The notes under the pieces are model-generated. The model saw only the letters and a list, made by a program, of their open reading frames with translations, was not told the DNA's origin and ran no database searches. Positions 39,301-54,300 of a stretch of 64,000 nucleotides of DNA are shown here, piece after piece. The stretch's first letter is position 1. Each line of letters opens with the position of its first letter. The DNA is from Stichopus chloronotus (taxonomy: Eukaryota > Echinodermata > Holothuroidea > Aspidochirotida > Stichopodidae), in assembly GCA_021234535.1 (NCBI GenBank), contig CM037850.1, forward strand, positions 1,984,001 through 2,048,000, read 5' to 3'. Made by a program: the position numbers and the translations under genes.

Positions 39301-42300
39301 AACATATATTGCATATAGCAACTTCCAAATTACTTTGTTATTATTATCGTTGATAAGGTCTAGTTCTTGCTGAATCTTCATTTTGAAGCTATTATTTTGC
39401 ATTGCAAGTTACTGTGATACCATGTTTGTATAGATGCTGACATGTCAATGAAGTGTTCTTAGTTATATATACATATATGCCAAGATTTGTCAAATATATG
39501 ATGTATTCTGGTGAAACTGAATTCCGAGTGGCAAATTCAGATTCTGGTCGTGGCATCGTCTGTCAGTTAGCCAAATACTCAGGTACAAATTGCAAGCACC
39601 GTAAAGGCACATATATAAGTCAAAAGTAATAGAACATAATCATTGCAACTACCCTTACACTACTTATATATAAACCATTCTTCTCTTCTTATACTGTATA
39701 TCTTTCGTAGGACAATGCATACATTTATAATATTTTGTATTACAATGGCAGGAATGACTTAAAAAAATTAAAATCATCTGTTTTATCTGAACAGTCTTGA
39801 TTTATGGGATTCTCATAATGGACTTTTTACTGCTTATTCTCAAAGAATGTATCATGTGCTTTTCAAACGTCATTTTAAATTCAGTCCATATGATTGGATA
39901 TAAAATTTTCTTTTACTACCTTTCTTACCTTTTCATCTTTTGATATCAATGTTTTAGTAACGACACATATTTAAATATATTGCTAAATACAAAAATACAT
40001 ACAGAAACTTACACTGAAAAGGAGTTTAGGCCTACTATTAACATTAGCTTACACACATTTTATTTACCACATTCATCAACAGTGCTATTAGAATTCTATA
40101 TACATGCTCTGTAAGAGCTAAATGTTAGTATATGTACTAATATTGTTGTAAATCGCATCCATAGCATTTCAAATTGCGATGCAAATTAACTTTATCTTAT
40201 TAATTTAATGTTATTTAGCTGGTGTGCACAGTTGTAAAACAAACCTTTGTTCCCTCTCCTTCTGTCAGACAGTAAGTACCTATCTGAGGTGACATGGTCA
40301 AAGTAAGAAATGGGACTCTATCCTTGCGGTCAGGGAAAATACTGGTGACTGGAAATGTCGTATAACTTCCCAGAGTTAGCTTAGTCTTATAGTCATCCAC
40401 AAGAGACTGAAGTGTAAAGAAATTAAAACAACTGTAACCATGTAACCATGTCATTTAACAAGGAATGTAACAATGCTTGTATAAACAACACAAAACAAAG
40501 GAATAGCTGAAACCCAGCGATTAAATAATAACTACCTATTCAAAGTTAGGCACAATACGTTAATGGAGAAAGTTTCTACGAATTTAATTTCCAATTGAAC
40601 ATATCATTCGCTTGTTGTGTGAAACTGTTGCAGCATAAAGGGACATATTTCAAAGTGTTTCTTGAAATAAATGTTCACTATGATATTTTTAATAAGACTG
40701 TTATATTAATTTCATTCTAACATAATGATGTTCTGAACCGCAAATGTTTCAATGCTCACAAAGGCAGAATATTTTAGCACTGAAATCAAGTCAATTTTCA
40801 TTTGACATAAAATATGAAGACCCAGCAAGTTCGTTCCCAAGCGAACTATTATTATCACATTTCTTACATTTATAGATTTTCATAATTCTCTTCAGCTGAA
40901 GTCAACTGGCTCACCTTGTATTCTGCATCATGGTCTTTACAGAAGCAAACAGTAATGAAGACATCCTCTTTAGCATGGAGTATTCCATCAATAAATGACA
41001 CCACACGAAACATGTGTTTCTGTTCCACTTCTTGGCTCACTAAATTAATGAACACATAGCTCAGGGTGTTGATATCAAGACTGATCTTCTCCTGCTGTAG
41101 CTTCCAAGTCAGAGAATTCTCTTCTCCCCAGGTTATATGACCTGAGAACGAGCGTAATGAGAAGCACAATGTAATCAAACAACGTTTTCAGATGCTAGAA
41201 AATAATGAATTAGTCACTACTTACCGAGATATTTACATTATCTCTCTTCTAAAACTTACAGTTTAACCAAAAGGTCTTTGCTTCAGTATCCTCACCTTTC
41301 TGTGACTCTCCTTGAGCTGGCTGACCAGTAAAGATTATCACACTATGGCGATCTGGCTCAGGTATAATGGCTGAATGGGGGATGATCAGTCTTGCTGGCT
41401 TGTCTAACTGTAGACCTTCTGGTTCTAGTTTTATCAGAGGTGTCATTCTACCCCTTTGAGCATTCCCAGGAAGGTGAAAAGCTGCATCGTGGATCACAGT
41501 CACAGCAATTACATGATCACCAGATAGAGCATTCTCGGGAATTGATAAAGACACCCCCATGAGAGTAATAGTACCACCGTCATCATTTATCATGTGTTCA
41601 ATGTATGGTTGCACTATATCCATAGTTTGTGAGTCTTGTCTGAGTCTCGCCTTCCTTTCTCTCCCTATCTTCTCTGCGAACCTCCCTTCCCCAGGGTCAT
41701 TTTGAGGTTCCTCTGATTCTTTTGTTCTATCAGATTCTTGAAGACTCGAGCTTTTACTTGCTTGATAAGATTCAGTCTCGTCATCTAAGGCAAGAGAATT
41801 AAAGTTAACTAAGCATCAGACTTAATCTTGAAAAAGAACGAGAATAATGTTCAGTAATGAATGTACTGTAGATTCTGTTTCTCAGGTCAACGCATAACTC
41901 GTTTCTGTTGGAGATAACACGTATGCGTTTCAAATTATTAACGTAATATTTTCATATGAATTAACATCAGGCATCATGAACCTAGTCTTACACATTGTTG
42001 AGGAATATTGTTTAAAATAATTGCTTTACATTGACGAACCCTCTTTGAATTATCTTTACAGGAATGAACCTGCAACCAAAATTACGACTAACATCGTTGT
42101 AAAGTACACATGTGTGCTGTACATCAAAGATCATGACTTATTGTTAGAGCAACCCACATTTCTGAGATAATTGTTTGATGAAATTTTCACATGAAAATAC
42201 CATTTCTTACCTGGCCAGTCAATTACATCTGATCGGTTTTCTTCGAACAGGAATGGATCAGCCCGCTCCTGGTAAGGAACCACATATTGTTCATTTGTTC

Positions 42301-45300
42301 TGTATAGGTGCAAGTGTATCAAACCCTTCTGAAGGTTTGTAACATCATACATGTTGATGATGTTTCTTGTCTTGATGATATTAATGAGAGTGAGTCCTGG
42401 TGTCTCGATCAAAGAAATCCGACGGAGCATATCTTGCTCAGAGTTTGGCAACTGATACAAAAACGCTAATTTCAGCGTGTGGTCCAAAGTCAGATCTTCA
42501 GCAACATCTACTATCATTCTACCATAATCAGCTATTTCGGAAAGAACAGATTAACCATGTGGTTAGAAACGATTGAGAACACACAGTTGATGAGATAAGT
42601 AGATTCGTGCTTATTTGTTCGTCAAAGTTTATGATTATGTTTATGGGTTTATGGGTCACCCTAAATAAGTGTGGAGTAGTTGTGCAGAGACATGTTAGTG
42701 AGAAGCAAATGTGAATTAATGAGTTGCATATATACAGTATTATTATGACCTACACCATGTTATCAAATAAAACAGCTAATCAATGTGAGAAATAATATCA
42801 CAAAACAGAAGCATAACTTCTCTTGAATTGCTATTTGATACTATAATCGAGGAAATCCTAATACTGTACATCGTGAAAATTAACAATCTGCATAGACTGA
42901 ATGTATTGTTGTGGTCAAATGAATACATGTCCTACCACCTGAAAGTAGCACAGTTGGATGAAAATTAAATTAAAATGTAATTAAATTTCTGTACAGGTAT
43001 ATCCTGACCTGCTAGGGATGTTAGTTCCTGAGAAACCTCTGAGTTTCCGTTTTCTTCCAGTGTCTGTTCCTCCTCACGAGAATCTCTGGGAGTCTGTTCA
43101 AAGTGAAAAATAAGAAGAAAAAAAATGAAAAACAGACACAAGAAGATAACCATCGATATTGTATGATGTAAATCAAAATTCTTGGCAGACTAAACTTAAG
43201 ACAGGGCTGCAACATTAGTCAAAATGAAAGTTGAGATTGGTACGTTCATCTTATTAATAACACCCTTACCTCATTACATTATCTAACATTTACTACAGAC
43301 ACCATGCACCAAAACATCTATAGGAATGTCATACCACAACATTACTATGTTGTTTCAAAATTTTTAGACTTAATGTTTACCAGAAATGGATCTTGTAGGA
43401 TTCACTGGTTTACAATTTTGGTACAGCACAACAGGTTTTCGTACTGTAGCAGAAACATTCAGATTTCAGTCCATTGTGACCCCACATAAACTCTCACCTC
43501 AACCACCACACCTTTGACCTCCACCAAAAACAACATAGTTATTGTACTCAATGTGATACACATATAGGATGAGACTTTTCCAATTCAAGTGTTCCTTCCT
43601 GAAATATTACATCACAAGCTTTTCACTATTTGGTCCCTGTTTGATCCCAAATGATCTTTGACCTTTACTAAAAGCTGTAGAGTTTCTTTTTGACTTGATG
43701 TGGTACACACTACATGCATATACTGACTATGAGATCAGTTCAAGATTCCCTCTTTGAAATTTTGTGTTTAGAGGTTATTAAGTATTTGATCCCAAATGAC
43801 CTTTGACCTCCACACAAACCATTGAGTTGGACTTCATATTATGCTTCTACAGGCTCAGTGTCAAAGTTTTCAAGATTCATATCTTGAGATATCATTTTTT
43901 AATATTTTCAATGCTTGACGTCCGATGACCACAGATGCCATTTCCATCATTTACAGCATTTCTCTACTACTTGATATCTAAAGCACAATTCAGATTCTAC
44001 CTTCAAACGGTCCCCCCATTCCTATCCTGACATATCGTGTGAACAATGTTATCAGCTTTGACCTTTTGTGACCTCAGGTGATCTTTGACCTCCACCACAA
44101 ATGACAGAGTTTCCTACTTCACATAATGCATTAGCATACTAAGTGTTAAAGTTTACATAATTTGTGTCTCAAAATGTAGAAATAATACACTTTTCAGTGT
44201 TCCAATTCTGGTGACTGCAGGTGAAATTTCACCTACACCAAAAACACTATAAAATGCATTAAGATGATAGTCATCAAAAGTTTCCATGATTTCTGTTGGA
44301 TATGTCAAGTTAACAATACATTCAGTAGTCCTAACTCTGGTGACCTCAAATGATCTTTGACCCCCACCAAAACAATAGGATCCTTTTAGGTGATACAATA
44401 CATAGGCACGGTAAGTATCGGACGTTTCCATAATTCGAGTTCTTCTGCTTGACACGGGTCATCTATATACCTTGTATGAGAATTCCTTGCTTTGAACGTC
44501 TCAAGATATTGTGATAACAAGCTAAGCATCAGAACTACACATACACATGAGTGCGATAAAACCAAGAAAGCTGAACGATACTCGATTGTTACCAGATGTC
44601 AATACAGTGCAGCACATGATACCTTTCCAATATTTTTGGACTGTGGATTCCAGGCTTGTTCCAGAGTCCCTATTGGGGCCAAGGGGAAATGCCAGGGGGA
44701 GGGGGGATTCAGAAAGCAGCCTTCCATCTGAAGAGGCCTATGTATTGCAAGCAGGCTGTAACGGGGGACAGTTAGTAGCAAAATCTTCCAATGTCAACTC
44801 TAAAGACCACCTGTCAGGTTATATTAATTACATTTTGTGAAGTTAGTGCCGGGCGGTGAGGTGTAAGCTCAACGTAAATTCTAGGCAGGAAATACTAGTA
44901 GAGAGGGAGGGGGGGAGGGATCCTGCCCGTTGCCGCCCACCACAGCTGCAATCCTGGCCACAATTACACTTACTACTGCTTGTTTAATTAAAGTCTCCCT
45001 GGTCTGCTGCAAAACTTCTCGTAGGGCCATTGCCTCCTTGGCATACTCCACATGAGCTTTGACAAGCTCATCCTTTGTAGCCCTCAAGCTCGATTTAGTC
45101 TCCTCTAGTTCCTAATTAAGAAATGCAAGGTTACATAACTTTGCTATTTTTGTTTGCTACTTATAAAAGTAAAATGAACACAGCAAAATTTGATGCAAAG
45201 AAAAATTACCTATTAATTATGATAACAACATCATGTCCTATTTAAACAATTGATTCTCCCTTCTCTCTAAACAATTGACGCTTCATATATTTTTTGTGCA

Positions 45301-48300
45301 ATTTTTTAATACTTCTGATGATAACCAAAATGAACATTTAAGTAATGATTCTAAAACTTGTATCGATGCCATGGTATTTGTACATAGCTACGAAAGGTAG
45401 TTGCATTTTCTCTTAAATGTTCACCAGTTCAAAGAACAATGAAAAATGAGCAACGAACAATAAAAGGCAAACTTACTATGAGATTCTTCATACCTGTGCA
45501 AATACAGTAATATTGTGCATGATGAATGCACGTATGTTATTCATATGTCACATTCATAACCCAATAGTATCTACCTAATTGCTATACTTACTGAATTCAA
45601 ATGCTAACCATAGTCAGTGGTTGGACTTATAATGCGCATATGTTAAGTGAAATATAATTAAGGTTGTCGCCTTTCATCCACCAAGGGCACAGTAATTCTT
45701 TGCGGTTTTAAACTTACCTGTTGATTTTCCTCTAGTTGTTTCTTCAGATTCTTTGCTTCATCAGTTATCTCCTGTCTACCACTTAGTTGTTGCATCTCAA
45801 TCTCTGTTGTTGCTAATCTTGTTACAAGCTGTTCCTTCTCTTCTTCTGTTGTCTTCAGTCTCTCCTCTGTTGTCTTTAGTCTCTCTTCCAATTGTTTTCT
45901 CTCCTTCTTCATTGTCTCCAATCTACCGATCACCTTCTCTAATCTGAGTTCCTTCCCTTGATTCTCCGATTGTTTAAGTTGAAACGATGGCAGTTGTTTT
46001 CGATCTGCAAAATGCAAGAGTTACCAAGTAATACTTTGCACCGTTCTAAAAAAAATCTAAGCGTCCTTTCAAGAGACATTTCACTTTTTTGTTTCCCTTT
46101 TCCTGCAAAAAATTGAAGAAATAACATATAAAAGAATTTGCAAATACACACAAATGAATACAAGATAACACACAGTTGTACAATATGGAAGTGTGGGTGA
46201 AAATGATGGAAGAGCATAGAAACCACATCTTAATAGGAGAACCCCCATTAAAGTTAACATGTAGCTCATGCACATCACAGTAATTCAAGCCTTGAAATTA
46301 TTTAGCCCTTGATGCTAAATGACAGCAACTGTACGGACTATCGTTATCAGTGTGGACTGACTACCAAATCAGTCTAAATTTATTTTTATATATTCTCTTC
46401 TGAACAAATGCAGTAATGTTTACGTTTTCCACCTTGCTGGCATTTGACCTCTATCGTAGTAATCTAGATGCATATCTTGGTTGTTGCGCAGTACACACAT
46501 TCAAGACCAGTTCAAGCAAATCCTTCTTGACATCATGATATTGATTGTGGTATCCATGATCATGTCATGATTTAGCGCTATTAGAGTATACAGCCAAAAT
46601 TACCTCTGAACTAAACTAACACAGGCAATTTCTTAAATTTAGCCTTCAATCAGGATTTTCTTCCTGAGGTATGTTTACAAGGCAGGTAGCACATGAAAGC
46701 ACTCATACGTTAGCCACACATGTCCCCACACTAACATGACAACATGTACAATTGATACTTATTGACCCTTGAAGATCAATATCATCAATAACAGTAACAT
46801 TCTTGTACTAAGTGTAACGGCACTACTACTGACTTATGTTAATTTCTTAATTAGATTGATTACTTAATTATATTGCTAGTTCAAACTTACATAACAAATG
46901 TTTACAACATGAATCCTGCTGAGCGCAAATACTGTACATGTTTGACTTGTACCACAAAAAATGCAGATATCTTACAATATAATCTTCAAGCTCTTTAAGC
47001 ATTGCACACTAATGTCACTTATGGGAACAGTGCAAGCACTTTAAAGAAGTCAATTACTCCTTAAGATGTCATCTTGATAGGCTTGTATAACTTCACCCTA
47101 TCAAAGTGCACTTAAACTAAATTGTACATGTGAAATCATATCAGACTGATTGTCTTACTACTGTAACATACTAAATCTACACACAGCATGCGACACTCAT
47201 TTATTTCAAACAAGTAATCCTGTCAGAATATATTGTAAGAAGAGAAGCTCAATTACTTTGTTCAAGCGAGTCACATCTTACTATAAGCACAGTATCTCCA
47301 ATATTTTAGCCCTTTTAAACTTGCATAAAGTTTGCATACAGACACAGAAATATTAGTGGTGCTACTCTGGCATTGTAATCAAATATCGTAAAGAATCTGT
47401 AACATCAATTGATTACTTAGGAGTTGAAAGGACAGGCATAATATAAAGTGGGATTAAGTAGTCACTCATAACAAATAAAACATGTTTAAGGGAAGGAATA
47501 TAAAACCACCGTGTGCTTTTATACTGACTTGAGAGGTAGTTTTGGTAGTTGGTCCATGCCTTTACCACTTGAATAATTCCCTGATCATTGCATGCTGTCA
47601 GTAAAAGACTGATGTCCGCAGCAGACATCTTCCCTGTCTCTCTAAGATATTGGAGAAGAGTCTTAGATGGTCCATCATTCTTCAGGATGGTCCTCTGCTT
47701 GATGAGCTCGGACTTTAAAGTACCTGAGTAGTTTCTGACAGTCGTCTTTGGTAATCAACAATGCAATCAATGTCAGCAGATTTTCATGATTAATGATATC
47801 ATTCTGCAAATAAAGGAAACAAGAAAGAAATAATGATCAAGCAACAAGGTCAATACAACATAAATGCAGTCATTTTTTTTTTATAGATCCTCTTGAGTCT
47901 TTTTTTGAATTAATCATACTCTCTGCTGATTATGAAGATCACGATAGGAGTATTGTTAATGACAACTGCCACCTTACCGTACAAAAAAAAAATGTATGTC
48001 TCATATGAAGGATGATTTCTACAATGTTTCATGTTACTGTACTGATTTACAGACTCACAAAATCTAGGCAAATTTGTTGAAATGAATAAATTCGTTGTCA
48101 CAAATGCAAGTAGTTGGTGCCTATGAGCTATTATGTGTCTGATGCTTAGTGGCTAGATAGAGACAATATTGCAAACAAGCTATCTTACCCAATGCCCCTG
48201 GCCTGATACCGTACAGAACATTACATGCTAGGAGAATTGGCTGGTTGTCACCTGCAGCAAGTGAGGTGCATATATGTCTACTTCTGAGCAGATGTTGATT

Positions 48301-51300
48301 CTACAGTGAATTTCAACATTCACTTGTATGTGATCCAAATCATCCACCTCACTGTGATCATGTACTGAGTATAGCCATGGAGCTATGTAAAAGCGCCTAA
48401 TTCAGTTAAATCTTTTAGACAATATCTATTGAAAGTACAGTAATTAAATCCCTTTTGTGGGGGAGAAACTTTGATTGAAAAGTTCTTTAGTTATTGTCTG
48501 AGTTTGCTTTCAACTCTCCTAAGAAGAATTTGTTTTCAGACTTACGTAATCCTCAAACAAAGACTTGATGGTAACAATGCTTTGAGGCGATCAATAACGC
48601 CGACAAATGTTACACCGTTTTTAGTCTTCTGACAGGTACTTGCTTAGTGTCAGTTGTATATTGTTTAATGTAGGAGCAGACCATGCTTCTCGAGAACAAA
48701 GGAATAGCTTAGGCTGGTAGCATCCTACATGCTGGAGTATTATGTATTTGTAGCTAGGCCACAGCCTAACACAGAGAAGTGCTGCATGTGCCAACTTAGG
48801 CTAAGGCCTGACATACATTTACTCTGTAGGTGTAAGGGGATTTGGGTTAGGGAGATAGTGTTTACATTCCATTGTGTCAGATAATTGTTTTCTTTTGTAT
48901 GTGCTATGTTTATTTACCTATTTTGTTTCTATGCTCTCTCACTTGCTTTAAGTTCGAATTGGTACGTTGATTCATTTTGAGTTAATATTTTGGAAGTTAT
49001 TCGGTTCGTAGATATTTTTATCGTACAACACTCAGTGAGCCTTATGTAGCTACGTTGCTTACAGTTCTCATGTTTAAAGCACCTTTATATCCAGTTGTTC
49101 ATTTTTTTGTCCTTTGTTTAAATGTTATGCCTAAAATTCATTATTGGTTATGGTCACTTTATTCAGCTTGTTCCTACAGTAAGGTATATTATCAAGGTGT
49201 ATGCAGTTGGGTGATGTGCAGTGGTACACACTATCTGTTTGTAAGACGCAATCTTCGTCACTATTTACCACTTTTTTGTTGATATCTACCTGGAGTGTGG
49301 TGTACTTGGTTTCGGTCACTGATGTCCTACTGTAGCTGTAGGTGGAGTCATTAACTGTATTTATTTGGGTTTGGTGAGTAGATCACAAGCGAATCACAAG
49401 ACAAGTAACTAAATGTGTTTTTGAAGATGTTTCATTTATGTTTGGGATTGTAATTACATGCATACCTTAATGTCATGTTAAATCTCGTCCATATAAGGTA
49501 ACTTACTGGCTTGACTTTCTCTTCATTCTAACTCAGTTTTCGAGTTAAGTGCAGAATTGTCCTACTCTACTATACTGTAACACTATACGTCTGTCACTTT
49601 TATTTGACATAAGTTGTCTCAGTTGTTTATGCTATAATGTTTTGGATCTCTGGTTCAGGTCACCTTTAGAAATGGTTAATCAAAGACATGTACTCAGTTG
49701 TTTATCGAGGACAGGACAGAAACTTTTAGGTGTAATGTGTAAGTTATGCAATACTTTATTAAAATAATTCCTTCATGTGTTATTGTTTGATTTTCAACCT
49801 AATTTCTTCATACTTGCTTTCCATGGTTTACAGGATTCAACTTTACAATTTGATTGGACTTCAGTCGTTTACACTGTGTGCAGATTCCTATTTAGAGGAT
49901 GTTTTCAATTTGGCAATCCAAACATAGCTACTTCCAATTTCTCTAAAATTAATCTGTTTAGTAGTCTGCACATGGTTATAGTCATTTTGTGTCAAAATAT
50001 TTAAAGATCTTTATTTGTTTATTCTACTTTGCAGAGACTGTTCTCTCTCTTTCCTTCTGCATTTTTTTTTATTTCTATTCTCGTTGTGGTGGCCAATACA
50101 GTAACCTTAAAGCTGTCATCGCTGTCATCATTTAGTTGGTGTGAAACGCTGTTTCCGCCCCATCCTCCGTGGGCTGGCTCGTTTTCATATGGGAGAATAA
50201 GTTGAACCTTTAAAGGTTTTGGCAGGATACAATGCCCATACTAAACATCCACAGACTGCATAGCATCCAACCCTCTGGACCATACCAACTCCTTGTGGGG
50301 GGGGGGGGGGGGAGACATCTGTTGCCAGAAAAGTTAAGAGGAAATTAAGAACAATTGGTTGTAATGAGGATGATGAATATGAAGAAACATCAAACGATTA
50401 TGAAACCAGTGTCGACAGGAGTAAGAGGATGGACCTAAATCTTGGTGATTGGGTTGTTTGAATAAATGATGAAAAGCATTATCCAGGTCAAATTACAGCT
50501 GTTGTAGACAATGAACCTAGAGTACAGGTGAGGTAATGCATCAGTCTGGAAAGAACTGGAAATGACCTATTGGTTTTTTGATGAGGCGTTTTACTTCGCA
50601 CAAAATGTGATAAAGAAAATTGGTCTCCGAGTACCAACAGGACAGACTGAGGGTTAATACATTCACTATTGCAGAAGACATTGAGTAATGGTCCTTTCCT
50701 GAGGTTTTGTGTGTGGGTTTGAAATTCAAATTTATATCTGTTTTATGGCATATTTGTTGTTTCAACAATTTATGCTAAATAAATGGATAAAAGAATGAAT
50801 CAATATGAATAAAAACTGAAATACAGTAGTTTTCTTTTTAAAGGTAATCATTTAGACTTTAACCTGAGTTGAAAAAACACATTTTGAAATGAAAAATGGA
50901 AAGATGCTTAGTTTTTTGAGGTATTCATCGTTGTGGTCAAAGAGGTTTGTAACCTCTGTTTATTACAAACATATGGCGCTGCAGTTAAAAAGAGTTCAAA
51001 TTTGCAAATTGCTCCCACATACAGGTTCTTGCAAAAAGTTAATTTACTGATTATGATACATGCCCATGAACTTGTGTAATTGCAGGCTTGAATTTAATGC
51101 CCACTTAGTTTTCATACAAGGGTTATAAAAAATGCCAGTTTGTATATTCATTGTAAATATTATGAAAATTAACATATTAGTTGTTCTTTACGGTTCTCAC
51201 CTTGCTTTAATATACTTTTAAAACAAATAAAGATAACACGTTTAAAAAGTCATGTATAAGATTATTCAGTCATTTCTCGGTGATCAGCCTAGAGTTTTTA

Positions 51301-54300
51301 CTGGCATGCAGCCATCTCTTCCTTTTTGGACGTAACAGGTTTTGTCCGCAACGCGAAAAATGTACACGTAACCGCAACGGAAAACACTGCAAGATTTCAA
51401 CCTGAATCTGCCAGTCATTGTAAGTTTCTTTGCTGGTAATTGACACTTTAGTGCCTCATGCAAATAATACTGCATACGTTTCAATTAAAGATCTGCACAC
51501 TTCAGAGCGGATGTGACTGAAACACGAGTAACTCAAAAAGTGCCCTTTCTGTGAATACGTCCGCAACAGGGGTGTTTTCATGACCCCCAAGCAGACCAAC
51601 AATGGGATATGGAGTATATTTTCAGGTTTTACATTACTACCAGAAATGCTTCCAAAGCAAGTGTTTAAAGTCCCACAGCCTCAACAGCATTAAAAGTCTG
51701 GGCTCTCCAATTCTCTGAAACGTACGTCCGGAACTACGGAATTGCCCAAGTATTACCATTTTTCATAGATATTTTTACCTGATTAACTGACAAATTGCTG
51801 TCAAGAAATCCCTTTTTCAAGACCGGATACAAGACAGTTAAGAACAACCGGGAAGTGCCGGGAAGCAAAAGTTTATTTTGTACGCCAACCAGCCAATGGT
51901 CTTACCCCGCTTTGACTACTGGCACACAGGCCCCTCCGTCAAATATCTGTTTTGTTCCACCTCACATGTACAGTAAGAGTGAGTCAATTTTTCCCATAAA
52001 TTCATTACTCCCAATAGATTTTTCCATTAGAGATAATACTGTGTGTAGAATGAATGCAAACAGTGTACACAAGGAAGGGGGGTGGGACACATGCACCCCA
52101 AATCTTATTCTGTTAAAAAAAAATAAAATTACATGAACATGTATTTAAGGTACATTTTGTTTGTAGGGTGGGAAGAACTGTTTTAAGAAAAACTGGGCTC
52201 AGAAATGACAATTCCAGTGATCTGAAAGCTACCTGGTTTCGGCCAAAACTTTTCTAAACACCCCATGCCAGACGAAAGTGATGCGCCGTTAAAGATGTAA
52301 CAAACCCACAGTCTGAAGGTGAGGACACGTGTCGTCCGGCTCCGATGGAGGAAGGTGTGAGAGAAGGTAGGGGGTTGGGTTGAGATATTATCAGAAAGCA
52401 GATCATGTACGTTAAAAATATTCTAATTGCAGCTCACTCACGTTGTTGGACTTACAGACAAACTAAACTGCATGCGCATGGGGTTCGCACATATAAAGAG
52501 AGCTAATACAATTGTCGGATTCTACCTAAGGCATGACAACAGCCACATATAGCCTCTGGGCATTAATGCTGAATTTTGTTGGGCACAGCAAAGTTTCCTG
52601 GTACACAACAATATCTGTCAGAGAATGTTCTCAGTTTTTGTTCAGATTTTAAAGACAGGACTCCAAAACAGTGACAATTGTCCTTTTTTTATTTGTGCAT
52701 ATTGAAGCAAATCGTTTGCCATCTTAAAAGCGATAGAAATTGCTAAATTTTGAATAGGCCTACAATTGGCACACAACAATTGGACTAAAAAAAAGTTTCC
52801 TCAGTTTTTCTTTAAATTTTGAAGAAAAGCCTTCAAAACAGTGGAATTTGTCTTCCACTAACTTGTTTGTGTCCATTGGAACCTACAGTATTTTGTGCAT
52901 ACCTGCACTCAAGCAGAGGGTTTGCAATTTCAAAAGCAATAAAAAATTCCCACAATAATATTTATTGGCCTGTGTCCAATGTTTTTTCCAATCTGTTTCT
53001 TCAAATTCTCTCCAATGTTCTTTTGTCCAATCTTTTTCTTCAAATTTGGCAGGAAAAGCACGAAAAACCATACAAAATGTCCTCTCCTGACTTATTCGCA
53101 TTCTTGATATCTAATTTTTTGCTGTGGTATCAAAGGATTTGCAATATGAAAGCGATAACAAATTTTTGTATTTCGGACTGGCCCACTGTGCCATACAGTA
53201 CGTCTAGTGGTGGAGCACATAATTTCTTCAATAAACATGTTAGGAATTTTCCTACAAAGATTTAAACAAAAGCCAAAACAGTAAAACTGTCCTTTCCTGA
53301 ATTTTTCTCATTCATTTGTGCCAAATTTGTCGATATTTAATAAAAGGATCAATTTGTGATATGAAAGCGATAGTTATTTGAATATTTTGGATTGGCCTTC
53401 TGTGCCATACAGTACGTCTAGTGATGGAGCACATAATTTCTGCACAAAAAAAAAAAAAAAAAATGTTGAGAATTTCTTTACAAAGTTTTTAACATAAGGC
53501 CAAAAAACTGTAGAACTGTCCTCTCCTGAAGTTTTGCATTGATTGGTACCTAATTTATTGATATTTAATGAAAAGATTTGTGAAATGCGATAAATGCGAA
53601 AAAGCGATAATAACTTTAATATTTGGATTGGACTACTGCATAGACACATATAGTGATGGAGCGTTAGGATTTCTTCACAAAAGTATGTTAAGAACTTTCC
53701 TATCAAGTCTACACAAAAGCCCCAAAGCAGTAAGAACCGTCTTTTCCTGAATGATTCGCATTCATTGGTACATAATTTGTCAATGTTCATTCAAAGTATT
53801 TGCAGTGAGAAAGCGATAACTATGCCTGATATTTTCTACTGGCCTATATCCTGTGTTTAGTACTTACTGTGTCATATTCATATACTTCTCCAGTATCGAC
53901 GGTGACAACAAACAACCTGTTTACATTACTATTGACCCTGGTTTGACAAGAATCATCAGAAACATTAAAAGAAGCCAAATAATCACAACCAGAGAGAGAA
54001 GAATGACCCCCAGGGAGAGAGGAATGACCCCCAGGGAGAGAGTAAACAACAACAACACCTTTTTTAAAAATTTCATCCCTCGATAATATATAAATTAATC
54101 CATTCTCTTCACTGACTGTTATACTCCTGGCTCCTCTGATATGTTGGTTTGGTGCTTTGAATTCATATTCAATATCTCCTCCGTTAATATTATACATTAA
54201 AGCTCTCCCATAGCCTGTAATGATAAACAGTTTGTTGTTGTTCACTGTTATCATATTCTTGGGGAAGTCTTTTTTCCTTAATTTTTTTAATTTGATGTTA

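Noticed and set aside
49055..50004. Three plus-strand ORFs of 72-75 codons with hydrophobic sequence
   Set aside because: AT-rich composition gives Phe/Leu/Tyr-rich peptides; no start context or domain.
52819..53790. Open frames of 148 (plus) and 138 (minus) codons
   Set aside because: Both lie inside the diverged tandem array and reflect repeat periodicity; no recognisable domain or splice partner.
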